Shown piece after piece: positions 6,957-14,338 of a stretch of DNA of 47,904 nt. The stretch is taken from positions 1 through 47,904 of the forward strand of contig CAIPLM010000055.1 of assembly GCA_903865895.1 (NCBI GenBank), written 5' to 3'. Position numbers and translations under genes: made by a program. This stretch comes from an uncultured Rhodospirillales bacterium (GTDB lineage Bacteria; Pseudomonadota; Alphaproteobacteria; Acetobacterales; Acetobacteraceae). Below the pieces are notes generated by a model. That model had not been told where the DNA came from. It saw nothing but the letters and a program-made list of their open reading frames with translations, and did not search any database. The stretch's first letter is position 1. Every line of letters begins with the position of its first letter.

Positions 6957-9900
6957 ATGCAGGGCGGCACGGTCTCCGCGGCGAATGCGGTGTGGCTGGG
7001 CAATGCGGTCGGAAGTGTCGGCACTGTCTCGCTCTCCGCGGGCCTGTTGGCGGGGAGCAATATCCTGGTCGTCGGCAATCAGGGGCTGGCGAGTTTCAAC
7101 CAGTCGGGCGGCACGGCGACGTTCGCCGGTGACATCAACGAAGCCAATAGCGCTACTGCGACGGGGACGATCACCCTCACCGGCGGCTTCCTCACCGCAT
7201 CCGGCGCACTGGTGGTGGGCAATTCCGGGCTCGCGAGCTTCATGCAATCAGGAGGCACGACGAGTTTCGGTGGCGCGATCACGCTCGGCGCCAATCCCCG
7301 CAGCTTGGGTACGCTGAATCTCGCGAACAGCCTGCTGGCGACAACGGCCGGCCTCACGGTCGGCGCGTCCGGCGCCGGGGTATTCACCGAGGCGAGCGGC
7401 ACGACGAGCGCCGGAGGCTCGATCCTGCTCGGGGCCAATGCCGGCGGATCGGGCAATTTCGGACTGGTGAGTGGGCAGGTCTTTGCGACCGGCAGTCTCG
7501 TGGTGGGCAATGCGGGGGCCGGTCTGTTCACTCAATCCAGCGGCACGACGAGCGCCGGCGGGGCGATCCTGCTGGGGGCCAATGCGGGCAGTTCCGGGGC
7601 GCTCAGCCTGTCGTCCGGGACAGTCGCGGCGACGGGCAGCCTGGTGGTGGGGAGTTCGGGGGAGGGCAGCTACGTCCAGACCGGGGGCACCACGAGCCTC
7701 GGCGGGCAACTGGTGGTGGGGGCCAATAACGGCGCGACGGGGGTGGTATCGCTCGGCAATGGGCTGATGTTCACCGCCAACACCATCACCATCGGCAACA
7801 ACACCGGGGCCTCGGGGCTGGTGACGGTGGGGAGTGGCGGGGCGCTGGTGGGGTCGAAGCAGATTGTCGTCGGCAATAACGGGGACGGTCAGCTCACCAT
7901 CGCAGCGGGCGGCACGGTGCAGACCACCATGCTGCCGCAGACCTCGCTGTTCGCGGTCCAGATCGGCAACAGCTTCGGCTCCGCCGGGCCGGCCAATGGC
8001 GCGGTGCTGGTGACCGGCACCGGGGCGCTGCTCACCAGCAACGGCAATCCGGCCTCGATCGGCCCCTCCGGCGCCAACGGCAATGTGCCGGGGGCGGGCA
8101 GCCTAACGGTGGCGCAGGGCGGCTCGGTGGTATTCGGCACGCCGGACAGTAATTTGTTCAGCGCACTCACCATCGGAAAATATGGCGAGGGCACGGTGAC
8201 GGTCACCGATCCGGGCTCGACGCTGACGGTGAACGGCTTCTTCTCCATGGGCCGCGGCGGCGCCGGCACGCTGCTGGTGCAGAACCATGGCAGCGTGGCG
8301 ATCAATCAGGCGCCGGCCAATGGCAGCGGTTTCGGCATCGGCGTTGGGCAAAGCAGCAGCGCCACCACGGTGGGCGGCAATGCGCAGGTCTATGTCGAGA
8401 GCGGCGGCAAGATCTTCATGGATGGCAGTTTCGGGAACTCCATCCAGGTCGGCGGCAATGGGGTGAATGGGGCGCTGACGGTGAATGGCGGCACCGTGGA
8501 GTCCTCCTACCGCATGCGCATCGGGCTGTCGGTGACGCTGTCGGGCACGCTCTATGCCGGCAGCGGGGTGGTGGCGGTGGGCGCGGGCGGTACGATCCTC
8601 GCCGATGGAACCGGGATCACCACCGCTGCCGTGCCGGGCATCGTGGTCGGCGATGGCGTGGGCGCAATCGGCGAGATGGATGTGCGCGGGGCGGCGGCGC
8701 TGGCTTCGGCGAACGGGCATACCATCCGGGTCGGCAATGTCGGCGTCGGCCATATGAATATCGGCCAGGCCGGCACGGTGCTGGCTGGTTCCGCCTTCGC
8801 GGGCGATGCGGCGGTGGAGATCGGCAAGACGGCGGGGGCGGAGGGGTTCGTCGATCTGACGGATACCGGCTCGGCGCTGACCGCCACCGGGTCGCTGGCA
8901 ATCGGCGATGCTGGGTTCGGGGAGCTGAGCATCGCCGCCGGCGCCGTGGTGAGCGCGACGGCGGCGACGCTGGGCGTGCAGGCGGGCGGCGTCGGCCAGG
9001 CGATGCTGGGCGGGACGGGCGGCAAGCTCGTGCTGAGCGGCGCGCTCGTGGTGGGCGGCGCGGGCGCGGGGGTGCTGAGCATCGCCACCGGTGGCGACGT
9101 GATTGCCACCTCGGTGACCATCGGTTCGGCCGGGGCGGTGAATATGCTGGGCGGCACGCTCGATCCGCCCAGCATTTTCAACAACGGGGTGATCACCGGG
9201 TTTGGTTTCCTTGACGGGCCGCTGGTGAATGCGGGCTCGCTGATCGCGAGTGGCGGCACGCTGGAGATCGCCGGGGATGTTTCGGGCGGCGGCTCGCTGG
9301 CGCTCGGCAGCGGCGGGCTGGTGCTCGATGGCGCGGTGGCGGCGGGGACGACGATCAGCTTTACCGACGGGCCGGGGGCGCTGACGGTGAGCGCGCCGGC
9401 GCGGTTCGCGGCCGCGATCAGTGGCTTCGCGAGTGGGGATACGCTGTCCTTCCTCGGCGTCACGGCTGCGAGCTACGACACGCCGAGCCATACGCTGAGC
9501 GTGATCACCGCGAGCGGCAGCATCGCGCTGCCATTGGTGGCGACGACGGGGGCGATTCATCTCAGCTCCACCGCCAATGGTCTGCTGGTCGCCGCCTGTT
9601 TCGCCGAGGGGACACATCTGCTGGCGCCGGAGGGGCGGATGCCGGTGGAGGCGATCCGGCCGGGGCAGATGCTGCGCACCGCCGAGGGGGGCGTGGCGCC
9701 GGTGATCTGGGTCGGGCGGCGGCGGCTCGACGTGCGGCGGCACCGGCGGCGGCAGGATGTAATGCCGGTGCGCGTGCGGGCGGGGGCCTTCGCGGCCGGG
9801 GTGCCGGCGCGGGACGTGCTGCTTTCACCCGATCACGCGGTATTCGTGGGCGGCGTGCTGGTGCCGATCCGCTACCTCGCCAATGGGCGAACCATCGTGC

Positions 9901-10559
9901 AGGAGCGGGTGGAGAGCATCACCTACTGGCATGTGGAGTTGCCGCGCCACGGCGTGGTGCTGGCCGAGGGGCTGCCCTGCGAGAGCTATCTCGACACCGG
10001 TAATCGCAGCGCCTTCGAGGGGGGCGGGCCGGCGCTTGATCTGCATCCGGACTTCGCCCGCGCGGTGTGGGCGGCGGAGGGCTGTGCGCGGCTGGTGACC
10101 GAGGGAGCGGAGGTGATCGCCGCGCGGGCTGAGCTGCTCGCTCGGGCGGGCGCGCTTGGCCATGCCCGCACCGATGATCCGGCACTGACGGTGACGTGCG
10201 ACGGGCGTGAATTGCCGCTCTGCTTCAGCGATGACCTCGTGATCGCCAGCCTCCCCCGCGGCGCCGAGCGGGTGCGGCTGCGCTCGCGCCGCTTCATCCC
10301 CGCCGAGACCACCGCGGACGAGACCGACACCCGCCGCCTCGGCGTCGCCATCGCCGCACTCTGGGCCGATGGGAGGAAGATCCCGCTCGATGATCCCCGC
10401 CTCGCCTCCGGCTGGCACGCAGCAGAACCCGATTGGCGCTGGACCGATGGCGATGCCGGGCTGCTGCTGCCCGGCGTGCGCGATCTCGCCCTGCGGCTGA
10501 CCGCGCGCGGCACCTACTGGGCCGCCACCCGCCCCTTGCATCGCCACGCCACCCGGTGA
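6957..10559 (+). CDS. Beta-strand-repeat surface protein, C-terminal part with Hint domain
   Basis: Continues the same frame as the upstream segment. The ATG at 6957 is merely the first Met after the TGA and is not a convincing translation start. Residues 1-860 are beta-helix repeats, the first six exactly 144 nt apart. From about residue 881 a Hint domain begins at A-C-F-A-E-G-T-H-L-L with the nucleophile-position Cys881. It continues with M-P-V-E-A-I-R-P-G-Q, L-L-S-P-D-H-A-V-F and W-H-V-E-L-P-R-H-G-V-V-L-A-E-G-L, matching the Hint_2 type found at C-termini of alphaproteobacterial secreted proteins. About 200 further residues follow. Hint domains can catalyse self-cleavage through an N-to-S acyl shift; whether this one is active is unknown. 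Likely role: surface adhesin or matrix protein. Confidence 0.8.
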   Translation: MQGGTVSAANAVWLGNAVGSVGTVSLSAGLLAGSNILVVGNQGLASFNQSGGTATFAGDINEANSATATGTITLTGGFLTASGALVVGNSGLASFMQSGGTTSFGGAITLGANPRSLGTLNLANSLLATTAGLTVGASGAGVFTEASGTTSAGGSILLGANAGGSGNFGLVSGQVFATGSLVVGNAGAGLFTQSSGTTSAGGAILLGANAGSSGALSLSSGTVAATGSLVVGSSGEGSYVQTGGTTSLGGQLVVGANNGATGVVSLGNGLMFTANTITIGNNTGASGLVTVGSGGALVGSKQIVVGNNGDGQLTIAAGGTVQTTMLPQTSLFAVQIGNSFGSAGPANGAVLVTGTGALLTSNGNPASIGPSGANGNVPGAGSLTVAQGGSVVFGTPDSNLFSALTIGKYGEGTVTVTDPGSTLTVNGFFSMGRGGAGTLLVQNHGSVAINQAPANGSGFGIGVGQSSSATTVGGNAQVYVESGGKIFMDGSFGNSIQVGGNGVNGALTVNGGTVESSYRMRIGLSVTLSGTLYAGSGVVAVGAGGTILADGTGITTAAVPGIVVGDGVGAIGEMDVRGAAALASANGHTIRVGNVGVGHMNIGQAGTVLAGSAFAGDAAVEIGKTAGAEGFVDLTDTGSALTATGSLAIGDAGFGELSIAAGAVVSATAATLGVQAGGVGQAMLGGTGGKLVLSGALVVGGAGAGVLSIATGGDVIATSVTIGSAGAVNMLGGTLDPPSIFNNGVITGFGFLDGPLVNAGSLIASGGTLEIAGDVSGGGSLALGSGGLVLDGAVAAGTTISFTDGPGALTVSAPARFAAAISGFASGDTLSFLGVTAASYDTPSHTLSVITASGSIALPLVATTGAIHLSSTANGLLVAACFAEGTHLLAPEGRMPVEAIRPGQMLRTAEGGVAPVIWVGRRRLDVRRHRRRQDVMPVRVRAGAFAAGVPARDVLLSPDHAVFVGGVLVPIRYLANGRTIVQERVESITYWHVELPRHGVVLAEGLPCESYLDTGNRSAFEGGGPALDLHPDFARAVWAAEGCARLVTEGAEVIAARAELLARAGALGHARTDDPALTVTCDGRELPLCFSDDLVIASLPRGAERVRLRSRRFIPAETTADETDTRRLGVAIAALWADGRKIPLDDPRLASGWHAAEPDWRWTDGDAGLLLPGVRDLALRLTARGTYWAATRPLHRHATR
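6969..7832 (+). repeat. Six tandem 144-nt coding repeats (48 residues each)
   Basis: The Thr codon that opens each unit falls at 6969, 7113, 7257, 7401, 7545 and 7689, an exact 144-nt period. The consensus in protein is T-x-S-x-G-G, then L-G-A-N, then L-x-x-G, then A-x-G-x-L-V-V-G-N-x-G, then F-x-Q-S-G-G. Each unit is two beta-helix coils of about 24 residues. Units 4-6 are the most alike at the protein level, suggesting recent duplication. The preceding unit, 6900-6968, is a 69-nt half unit and holds the in-frame TGA. Confidence 0.9.
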
Positions 10560-10590
10560 AACCTGGGCGGATCGACGTTCAGGACCAAAC

Positions 10591-12234
10591 ATGACCGAAA
10601 CTCTCCGCGGGGCCGACATCGTGGCCCGCACGCTGGAACACGCCGGCGCCACCACCATCTTCACGCTCTCCGGCAACCATATCATGTCGCTGTTCGACGC
10701 GGCGATCGGCACCGCGCTGGAGCTGATCCACGTCCGCCAGGAGGCCGCCGCCGTGCACATGGCCGACGCCTGGGGGCGGCTGACCGGCAAGCCCGGCGTC
10801 GCGATGGTCACCGGCGGACCGGGCCAGGCCAATGCGGTCCCCGCCCTGTTCACCGCCCTCTCGCAGGACAGCCCGCTCGTGCTGCTGGCCGGCAGCCACG
10901 CCACCTGGGAAGAAGGGCGCGGCGGCTTCCAGGAGATCGACCAGGCCGCGCTCGCCGCCCCGGTCGCCAAGGCGTCCTGGACCGCGAAATCGGCGGCGAC
11001 GATCGGCATGGATGTCGCCCGCGCCTTCCGCATCGCCGGCTCCGGCCGCCCCGGCCCGGTGCATCTGAGCCTGCCATCGGACCTGCTGGACGAAGACGTG
11101 CCGCTCGATGCCATCATCTGGCCGACGCCGGAGGACTTCGCCGCCACGCCGACGCCCCTGCCCGAAGCCGCCGCCAGTGCCGCTCGCACGCTGATCGCCG
11201 CCGCCGCACGGCCTCTGCTGATCGCCGGGCCGCAGTTCGCCACCCGCCCCGGCCGCGCCCTGCTCGCCCGGCTGGAAGAGCGGTTCAATCTTCCCGCCTG
11301 CATCATGGAAAGCCCGCGCACCACCAATGACGCCACCTGGGGCGCCCTCGGCGAGGCGATCAGTCAGGCCGACCTCGTTGTGCTGCTCGGCAAGAAGCTC
11401 GATTTCACCTTGAAATTCGGCTCCGCCCCCACCTTCGATGCCGCCTCCCGCGTGCTGATGTTCGAGCCGGATGCCGAGACCCTCGCCCGTGGCGCCCGCG
11501 AACTCGGCCCCCGCCTCGCCCTCGGCCTGCTCGCCGACAGCCACGCCGCCGGGGAGACCCTGCTGGCCGCCGCGCCCCCGAGCGGAGACCCAGCCTGGCT
11601 GGCCACCGCGCGCCGCCTGCTGCACGCCCGCCCCGCCGCCTGGGCCAGCCTCGCCTCGAAAACCCCGGGCCGCCTGCACGCCATCGACGTCGCCCGCGGC
11701 CTCAAGCCCTTCGTGGACGCCGACCCCGACACCATCCTGATCTGCGACGGCGGCGAATACGCGCAATGGGCGCAGAGCCTGCTGCGCTGCGAGCGCCGGC
11801 TGGTGAACGGTGTGGCCGGCGCCATCGGCGTCTCGTTGCCCTTCGGGGCCGCCGCCCGCAAGGTCGAGCCACGCGCGCCGGTGATCGCCGTGCTGGGTGA
11901 CGGCACTTTCGGCTTCCACATGGCGGAGTTCGAAACCGCGATACGCTGCAACCTGCCCTTCGTCGCCGTGGTCGGCACCGATGCGCGCTGGAATGCCGAG
12001 CATAACATCCAGATCCGCGACTACGGCGCCCAGCGCGCCTATGGCTGCGAGCTCAACGATACCCGCTACGACCTCGTGGTCACCGCACTCGGCGGCCATG
12101 GCGAGTTGGTGGAGCGGCTGGAAGACCTGGAGCCGGCGATCGCGCGGGCGATTGCCAGTGGCAAGCCAGCCTGCGTCAATGTGATGATCGAAAGCCACGC
12201 GGCACCGACGGTGCGGGCGCGCGATCTCGCCTGA
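10591..12234 (+). CDS. Thiamine diphosphate-dependent enzyme (acetolactate synthase / decarboxylase superfamily)
   Basis: A 547-residue ThDP enzyme of the POX/ALS type with PYR, central and PP domains. The catalytic Glu is Glu51 in R-Q-E-A-A-A-V-H-M-A-D. The C-terminal ThDP/Mg motif begins G-D-G-T-F-G-F-H-M-A-E-F. Where ALS proteins end the motif with N-N, this one reads T-D (V-V-G-T-D-A-R-W-N), so Asp may take the metal-ligand place. There is no regulatory subunit gene nearby, so a biosynthetic acetolactate synthase is unlikely; a 2-oxo-acid or oxalyl/sulfo-acid decarboxylase or lyase is more plausible. The gene starts 31 bp after the Hint-protein stop and is followed 17 bp later by the class II aldolase homologue, suggesting one transcript and one pathway. 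Substrate unknown. Confidence 0.87.
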   Translation: MTETLRGADIVARTLEHAGATTIFTLSGNHIMSLFDAAIGTALELIHVRQEAAAVHMADAWGRLTGKPGVAMVTGGPGQANAVPALFTALSQDSPLVLLAGSHATWEEGRGGFQEIDQAALAAPVAKASWTAKSAATIGMDVARAFRIAGSGRPGPVHLSLPSDLLDEDVPLDAIIWPTPEDFAATPTPLPEAAASAARTLIAAAARPLLIAGPQFATRPGRALLARLEERFNLPACIMESPRTTNDATWGALGEAISQADLVVLLGKKLDFTLKFGSAPTFDAASRVLMFEPDAETLARGARELGPRLALGLLADSHAAGETLLAAAPPSGDPAWLATARRLLHARPAAWASLASKTPGRLHAIDVARGLKPFVDADPDTILICDGGEYAQWAQSLLRCERRLVNGVAGAIGVSLPFGAAARKVEPRAPVIAVLGDGTFGFHMAEFETAIRCNLPFVAVVGTDARWNAEHNIQIRDYGAQRAYGCELNDTRYDLVVTALGGHGELVERLEDLEPAIARAIASGKPACVNVMIESHAAPTVRARDLA

Positions 12235-12251
12235 GGGAATGGGAGACAGAG

Positions 12252-13013
12252 ATGCAGGGAATCACGGTCGACGGCGGTAACATGGCCGAAATCACGGAAT
12301 GGCAGGCGCGCTGCGACCTCGCCGCCGCGTTCCGGTTGTCCTACCGGATGGGCTACAATGTCGGGCTCGGCAATCATTTCAGCCTGATGCTGCCGGGCTA
12401 TGACGATCGCTTCCTGGTCAATGCCCGCGGGCTGCTGTTCCAGGAGATCACCGCGAGCAACCTGGTGCTGGTGCATTTCGACGGCACGGTGCTCGCGGGC
12501 GACCGGCCGGTGCGCAAGGTGGCGTGGAACATCCATGCGCCGATCCATCGCGGCAATGCCGCCGCGCGCTGCGCGATCCATCTGCATCCGCCCGCCATCA
12601 CCGCGCTCTCGCTGATCGAGGATGGACGGCTGGCGCTGGCGCATCACAACAACCTCATCGTCAATGACCGCGTGGTCTATGACGACGCGATGACCGGCCC
12701 GGCGGTGAATGACGAGGCCGAGGGCGACCGGCTGGCCGAGGTGCTCGGCGACAAGACCATCATGGTGATGGCCAATCACGGCGTGCTGGTGGTCGGCCCC
12801 ACGGTGGAGGACGCGTTCCACGAGCTCGCCGTCGTCGAGGGCACCTGCGAGAACCAGCTCAAGGCGATGTCCACCGGGCGCAAGCTGCGCGAGCAGCCCG
12901 ACCATCTGCGCTGGAACATGAAGGGCCGCTGGGGCGATGCACTCGATTCGCGCCTCTATCTCGACGCCTGGCGGCGCATCCTCGACAAGGAAGAGCCGGA
13001 CTACGCAAGCTGA
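12252..13013 (+). CDS. Class II aldolase/adducin-family protein
   Basis: A 253-residue member of the fuculose-aldolase/adducin fold. The zinc-site histidines are present: His110 and His112 in A-I-H-L-H-P and His176 in A-N-H-G-V-L. The acidic residue that true class II aldolases carry shortly before the first histidine segment (S-S-E-x-x-x-H) is not visible: the matching stretch reads K-V-A-W-N-I-H. It therefore looks adducin-type and may be a decarboxylase, a dehydratase or non-catalytic rather than an aldolase. A start at 12252 follows GGGAGA; an in-frame ATG at 12282 is an alternative. It lies 17 bp downstream of the ThDP enzyme, with a VOC gene next, so the three may act on related oxo-acids. 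Confidence 0.85.
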   Translation: MQGITVDGGNMAEITEWQARCDLAAAFRLSYRMGYNVGLGNHFSLMLPGYDDRFLVNARGLLFQEITASNLVLVHFDGTVLAGDRPVRKVAWNIHAPIHRGNAAARCAIHLHPPAITALSLIEDGRLALAHHNNLIVNDRVVYDDAMTGPAVNDEAEGDRLAEVLGDKTIMVMANHGVLVVGPTVEDAFHELAVVEGTCENQLKAMSTGRKLREQPDHLRWNMKGRWGDALDSRLYLDAWRRILDKEEPDYAS

Positions 13014-13040
13014 CAGCGCGTCGGCCGCCCCCTACGATGG

Positions 13041-13092
13041 TGCGGGCGGAGCCACCCTCCCCCATCCCCTCCCGCAAACGCGGGAGGGGGGA
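13041..13092. repeat. Dispersed palindromic repeat, copy 1
   Basis: Core hairpin CCCCTCCCGC (13066-13075), loop AAAC, GCGGGAGGGG (13080-13089): a perfect 10-bp stem. The core and the flanks (TGCGG-CGG-G-A-CCACCCT before, GGA after) recur at 14232-14280. It sits between two co-oriented genes and has no T-run, so it is better read as a REP-like element than a classical terminator, although it could stop or stabilise the upstream transcript. Confidence 0.7.
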
Positions 13093-13133
13093 AGCACACC
13101 AGTTTTATGCGACACCAAGTCGAGGAAATAACC

Positions 13134-13616
13134 ATGGTCGCCTTCGCCAGCCTGGGCCACGTCGCGCTGCGCGTGCGCGACGTCGAGCGTTCCGTCGCCT
13201 TCTATACGCAGCGCCTCGGCATGGCCGAGATGTTGCGGCTGAACTATGCGGATGGCAGCCTGTTCCTGGTCTATCTGCGTATCACCGACGACCAGTATCT
13301 CGAACTTTTCCCCTATGGCGAGGGCACCACGCCCGGCCGCGAGGTGGTCGCGATCAACCATGTCTGCCTGACGGTGGAGGACCTCGACGCCACCATCGCC
13401 GGGCTCGAGGCCGCCGGCGTTCCGCTGACTAGGCCGCTCAAGATGGGGGTGGACGGCAACCGGCAGGCCTGGATCGAGGACCCCGATGGGACGCGCATCG
13501 AGCTGATGGAAATGGGGCGTGATGCGTTGCAGTTCCAGGCGCTGGCGCGGCTGCGGGCGGGTGGTGGGCCGCTCGAGGTGACGACGCCGACGGAGCGGCC
13601 GGAGAGCTTTAAGTAA
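13134..13616 (+). CDS. VOC-superfamily metalloprotein (glyoxalase I-like)
   Basis: A 160-residue vicinal-oxygen-chelate protein with two beta-alpha-beta-beta-beta modules. The four expected metal ligands are visible: His9 (L-G-H-V-A-L-R-V), Glu57 (Y-L-E-L-F), His76 (I-N-H-V-C-L-T-V) and Glu123 (R-I-E-L-M-E), the H/E/H/E set of lactoylglutathione lyases and several dioxygenase or epimerase relatives. The ATG at 13134 follows GAGGAAATAACC; the frame runs a few codons further upstream but without a better start. It follows the aldolase homologue after a 120-bp spacer that holds a palindromic repeat, so it may be transcribed with that pair or separately. It could be a glyoxalase I or a VOC enzyme dedicated to the adjacent pathway. 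Confidence 0.87.
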   Translation: MVAFASLGHVALRVRDVERSVAFYTQRLGMAEMLRLNYADGSLFLVYLRITDDQYLELFPYGEGTTPGREVVAINHVCLTVEDLDATIAGLEAAGVPLTRPLKMGVDGNRQAWIEDPDGTRIELMEMGRDALQFQALARLRAGGGPLEVTTPTERPESFK

Positions 13617-13730
13617 GGCAAGCGGGTGGAGGGTTCGGCACACGCGCTACCGCGCCGTCGCTGCGCTCACTTTTTTTCCACCTCCAGCCGCAAACAGCGT
13701 GAAAAATTTCCATCGCTTGGTAAAAATGAC

Positions 13731-13759
13731 TTGCAATTCGCGTTTCAGTCATCTATTTT
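13731..13759 (+). promoter_or_regulatory. Putative sigma-70-type promoter
   Basis: TTGCAA (13731-13736) and TATTTT (13754-13759) are separated by 17 bp inside a short AT-rich patch, unusual for this GC-rich window, 33 bp before the start codon of the small membrane protein at 13792. Supported only by spacing, composition and position. Confidence 0.3.
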
Positions 13760-13791
13760 CCAATCTATGACATTTGGAATGACTGAGCCGC

Positions 13792-14133
13792 ATGACCGAG
13801 ACGCCGACCCATCCGCCCTGCGCCGCGCAGGTCATCGCCGCCGTGATCGGCGCGATGCTTTGCGTGCTGCTGGCCGCCCTGTTCGGGCTGGCCGGGGCGC
13901 GGCGGCGCGCGCTTGAGCGCCCGGGGGTGATGACGGTGGTGCTGCAGGCCGAGGCCGATGCTGAGATGATTTTCGAGCCCTATGTGGAATGGGTCGCCGT
14001 GCCGGCGCCGTGGCGGAATGGGAAGTTGCTGCGCCCTTGGCACGCGATTGTACCGCCGCATCGCGTGCCGCCACATCGTGCGCGGCCGGGGGCGCTGCTG
14101 CATGGGCCGCCCTTGGGCGCACTGCACTGTTAG
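13792..14133 (+). CDS. Small single-pass membrane protein of unknown function
   Basis: I do not recognise this 113-residue product. Residues 11-33 (A-A-Q-V-I-A-A-V-I-G-A-M-L-C-V-L-L-A-A-L-F-G) form one clear transmembrane helix, followed by Arg-rich residues. The remaining 75 or so residues are Pro/Arg/His-rich with P-P-H-R-V-P-P-H-R, suggesting a basic cytoplasmic tail. A promoter-like AT-rich patch lies just upstream but there is no evident Shine-Dalgarno. It stands alone between the VOC gene and the convergent degP gene. The membrane helix and the upstream promoter-like sequence favour a real gene, but a chance ORF in GC-rich DNA cannot be excluded. Confidence 0.4.
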   Translation: MTETPTHPPCAAQVIAAVIGAMLCVLLAALFGLAGARRRALERPGVMTVVLQAEADAEMIFEPYVEWVAVPAPWRNGKLLRPWHAIVPPHRVPPHRARPGALLHGPPLGALHC

Positions 14134-14231
14134 GGTTGCATAACCGGCATGGCCTGACGGGCGATGCGCGGGGGCTTTAGTGCGCCCTGGTGGGGGCGGG
14201 GTCCCATCGCTTCTGGAGTCGGCCGAAAGAT

Positions 14232-14280
14232 TGCGGCGGGTGGAACCACCCTGCCCCTCCCGCAAACGCGGGAGGGGGGA
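14232..14280. repeat. Dispersed palindromic repeat, copy 2
   Basis: Core CCCCTCCCGC (14254-14263), loop AAAC, GCGGGAGGGG (14268-14277), identical to the core at 13066-13089, with related flanks. It lies between the small membrane protein gene and the 3' end of degP, that is between convergent genes. Confidence 0.7.
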
Positions 14281-14338
14281 GTTCTCTATCGTTCTTTCAA
14301 AATCGCATCTGGGCGCGCGCGGCGGGCTCGCCCCCGCC

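Noticed and set aside
6969-7832. Regular 144-nt repeats considered as a CRISPR or satellite array
   Set aside because: The units are in frame, vary mostly at tolerated residues and encode beta-helix coils; there are no short identical repeats with unique spacers.
8103-9743. Long minus-strand frames opposite the adhesin repeats
   Set aside because: Arg/His-rich mirror of the repeats; the plus strand has clear repeat periodicity and the Hint domain.
9597-10020. Hint region considered as an intein
   Set aside because: No C-extein junction (His-Asn followed by Cys/Ser/Thr) and no host protein motif after it; a C-terminal Hint_2-type domain fits better.
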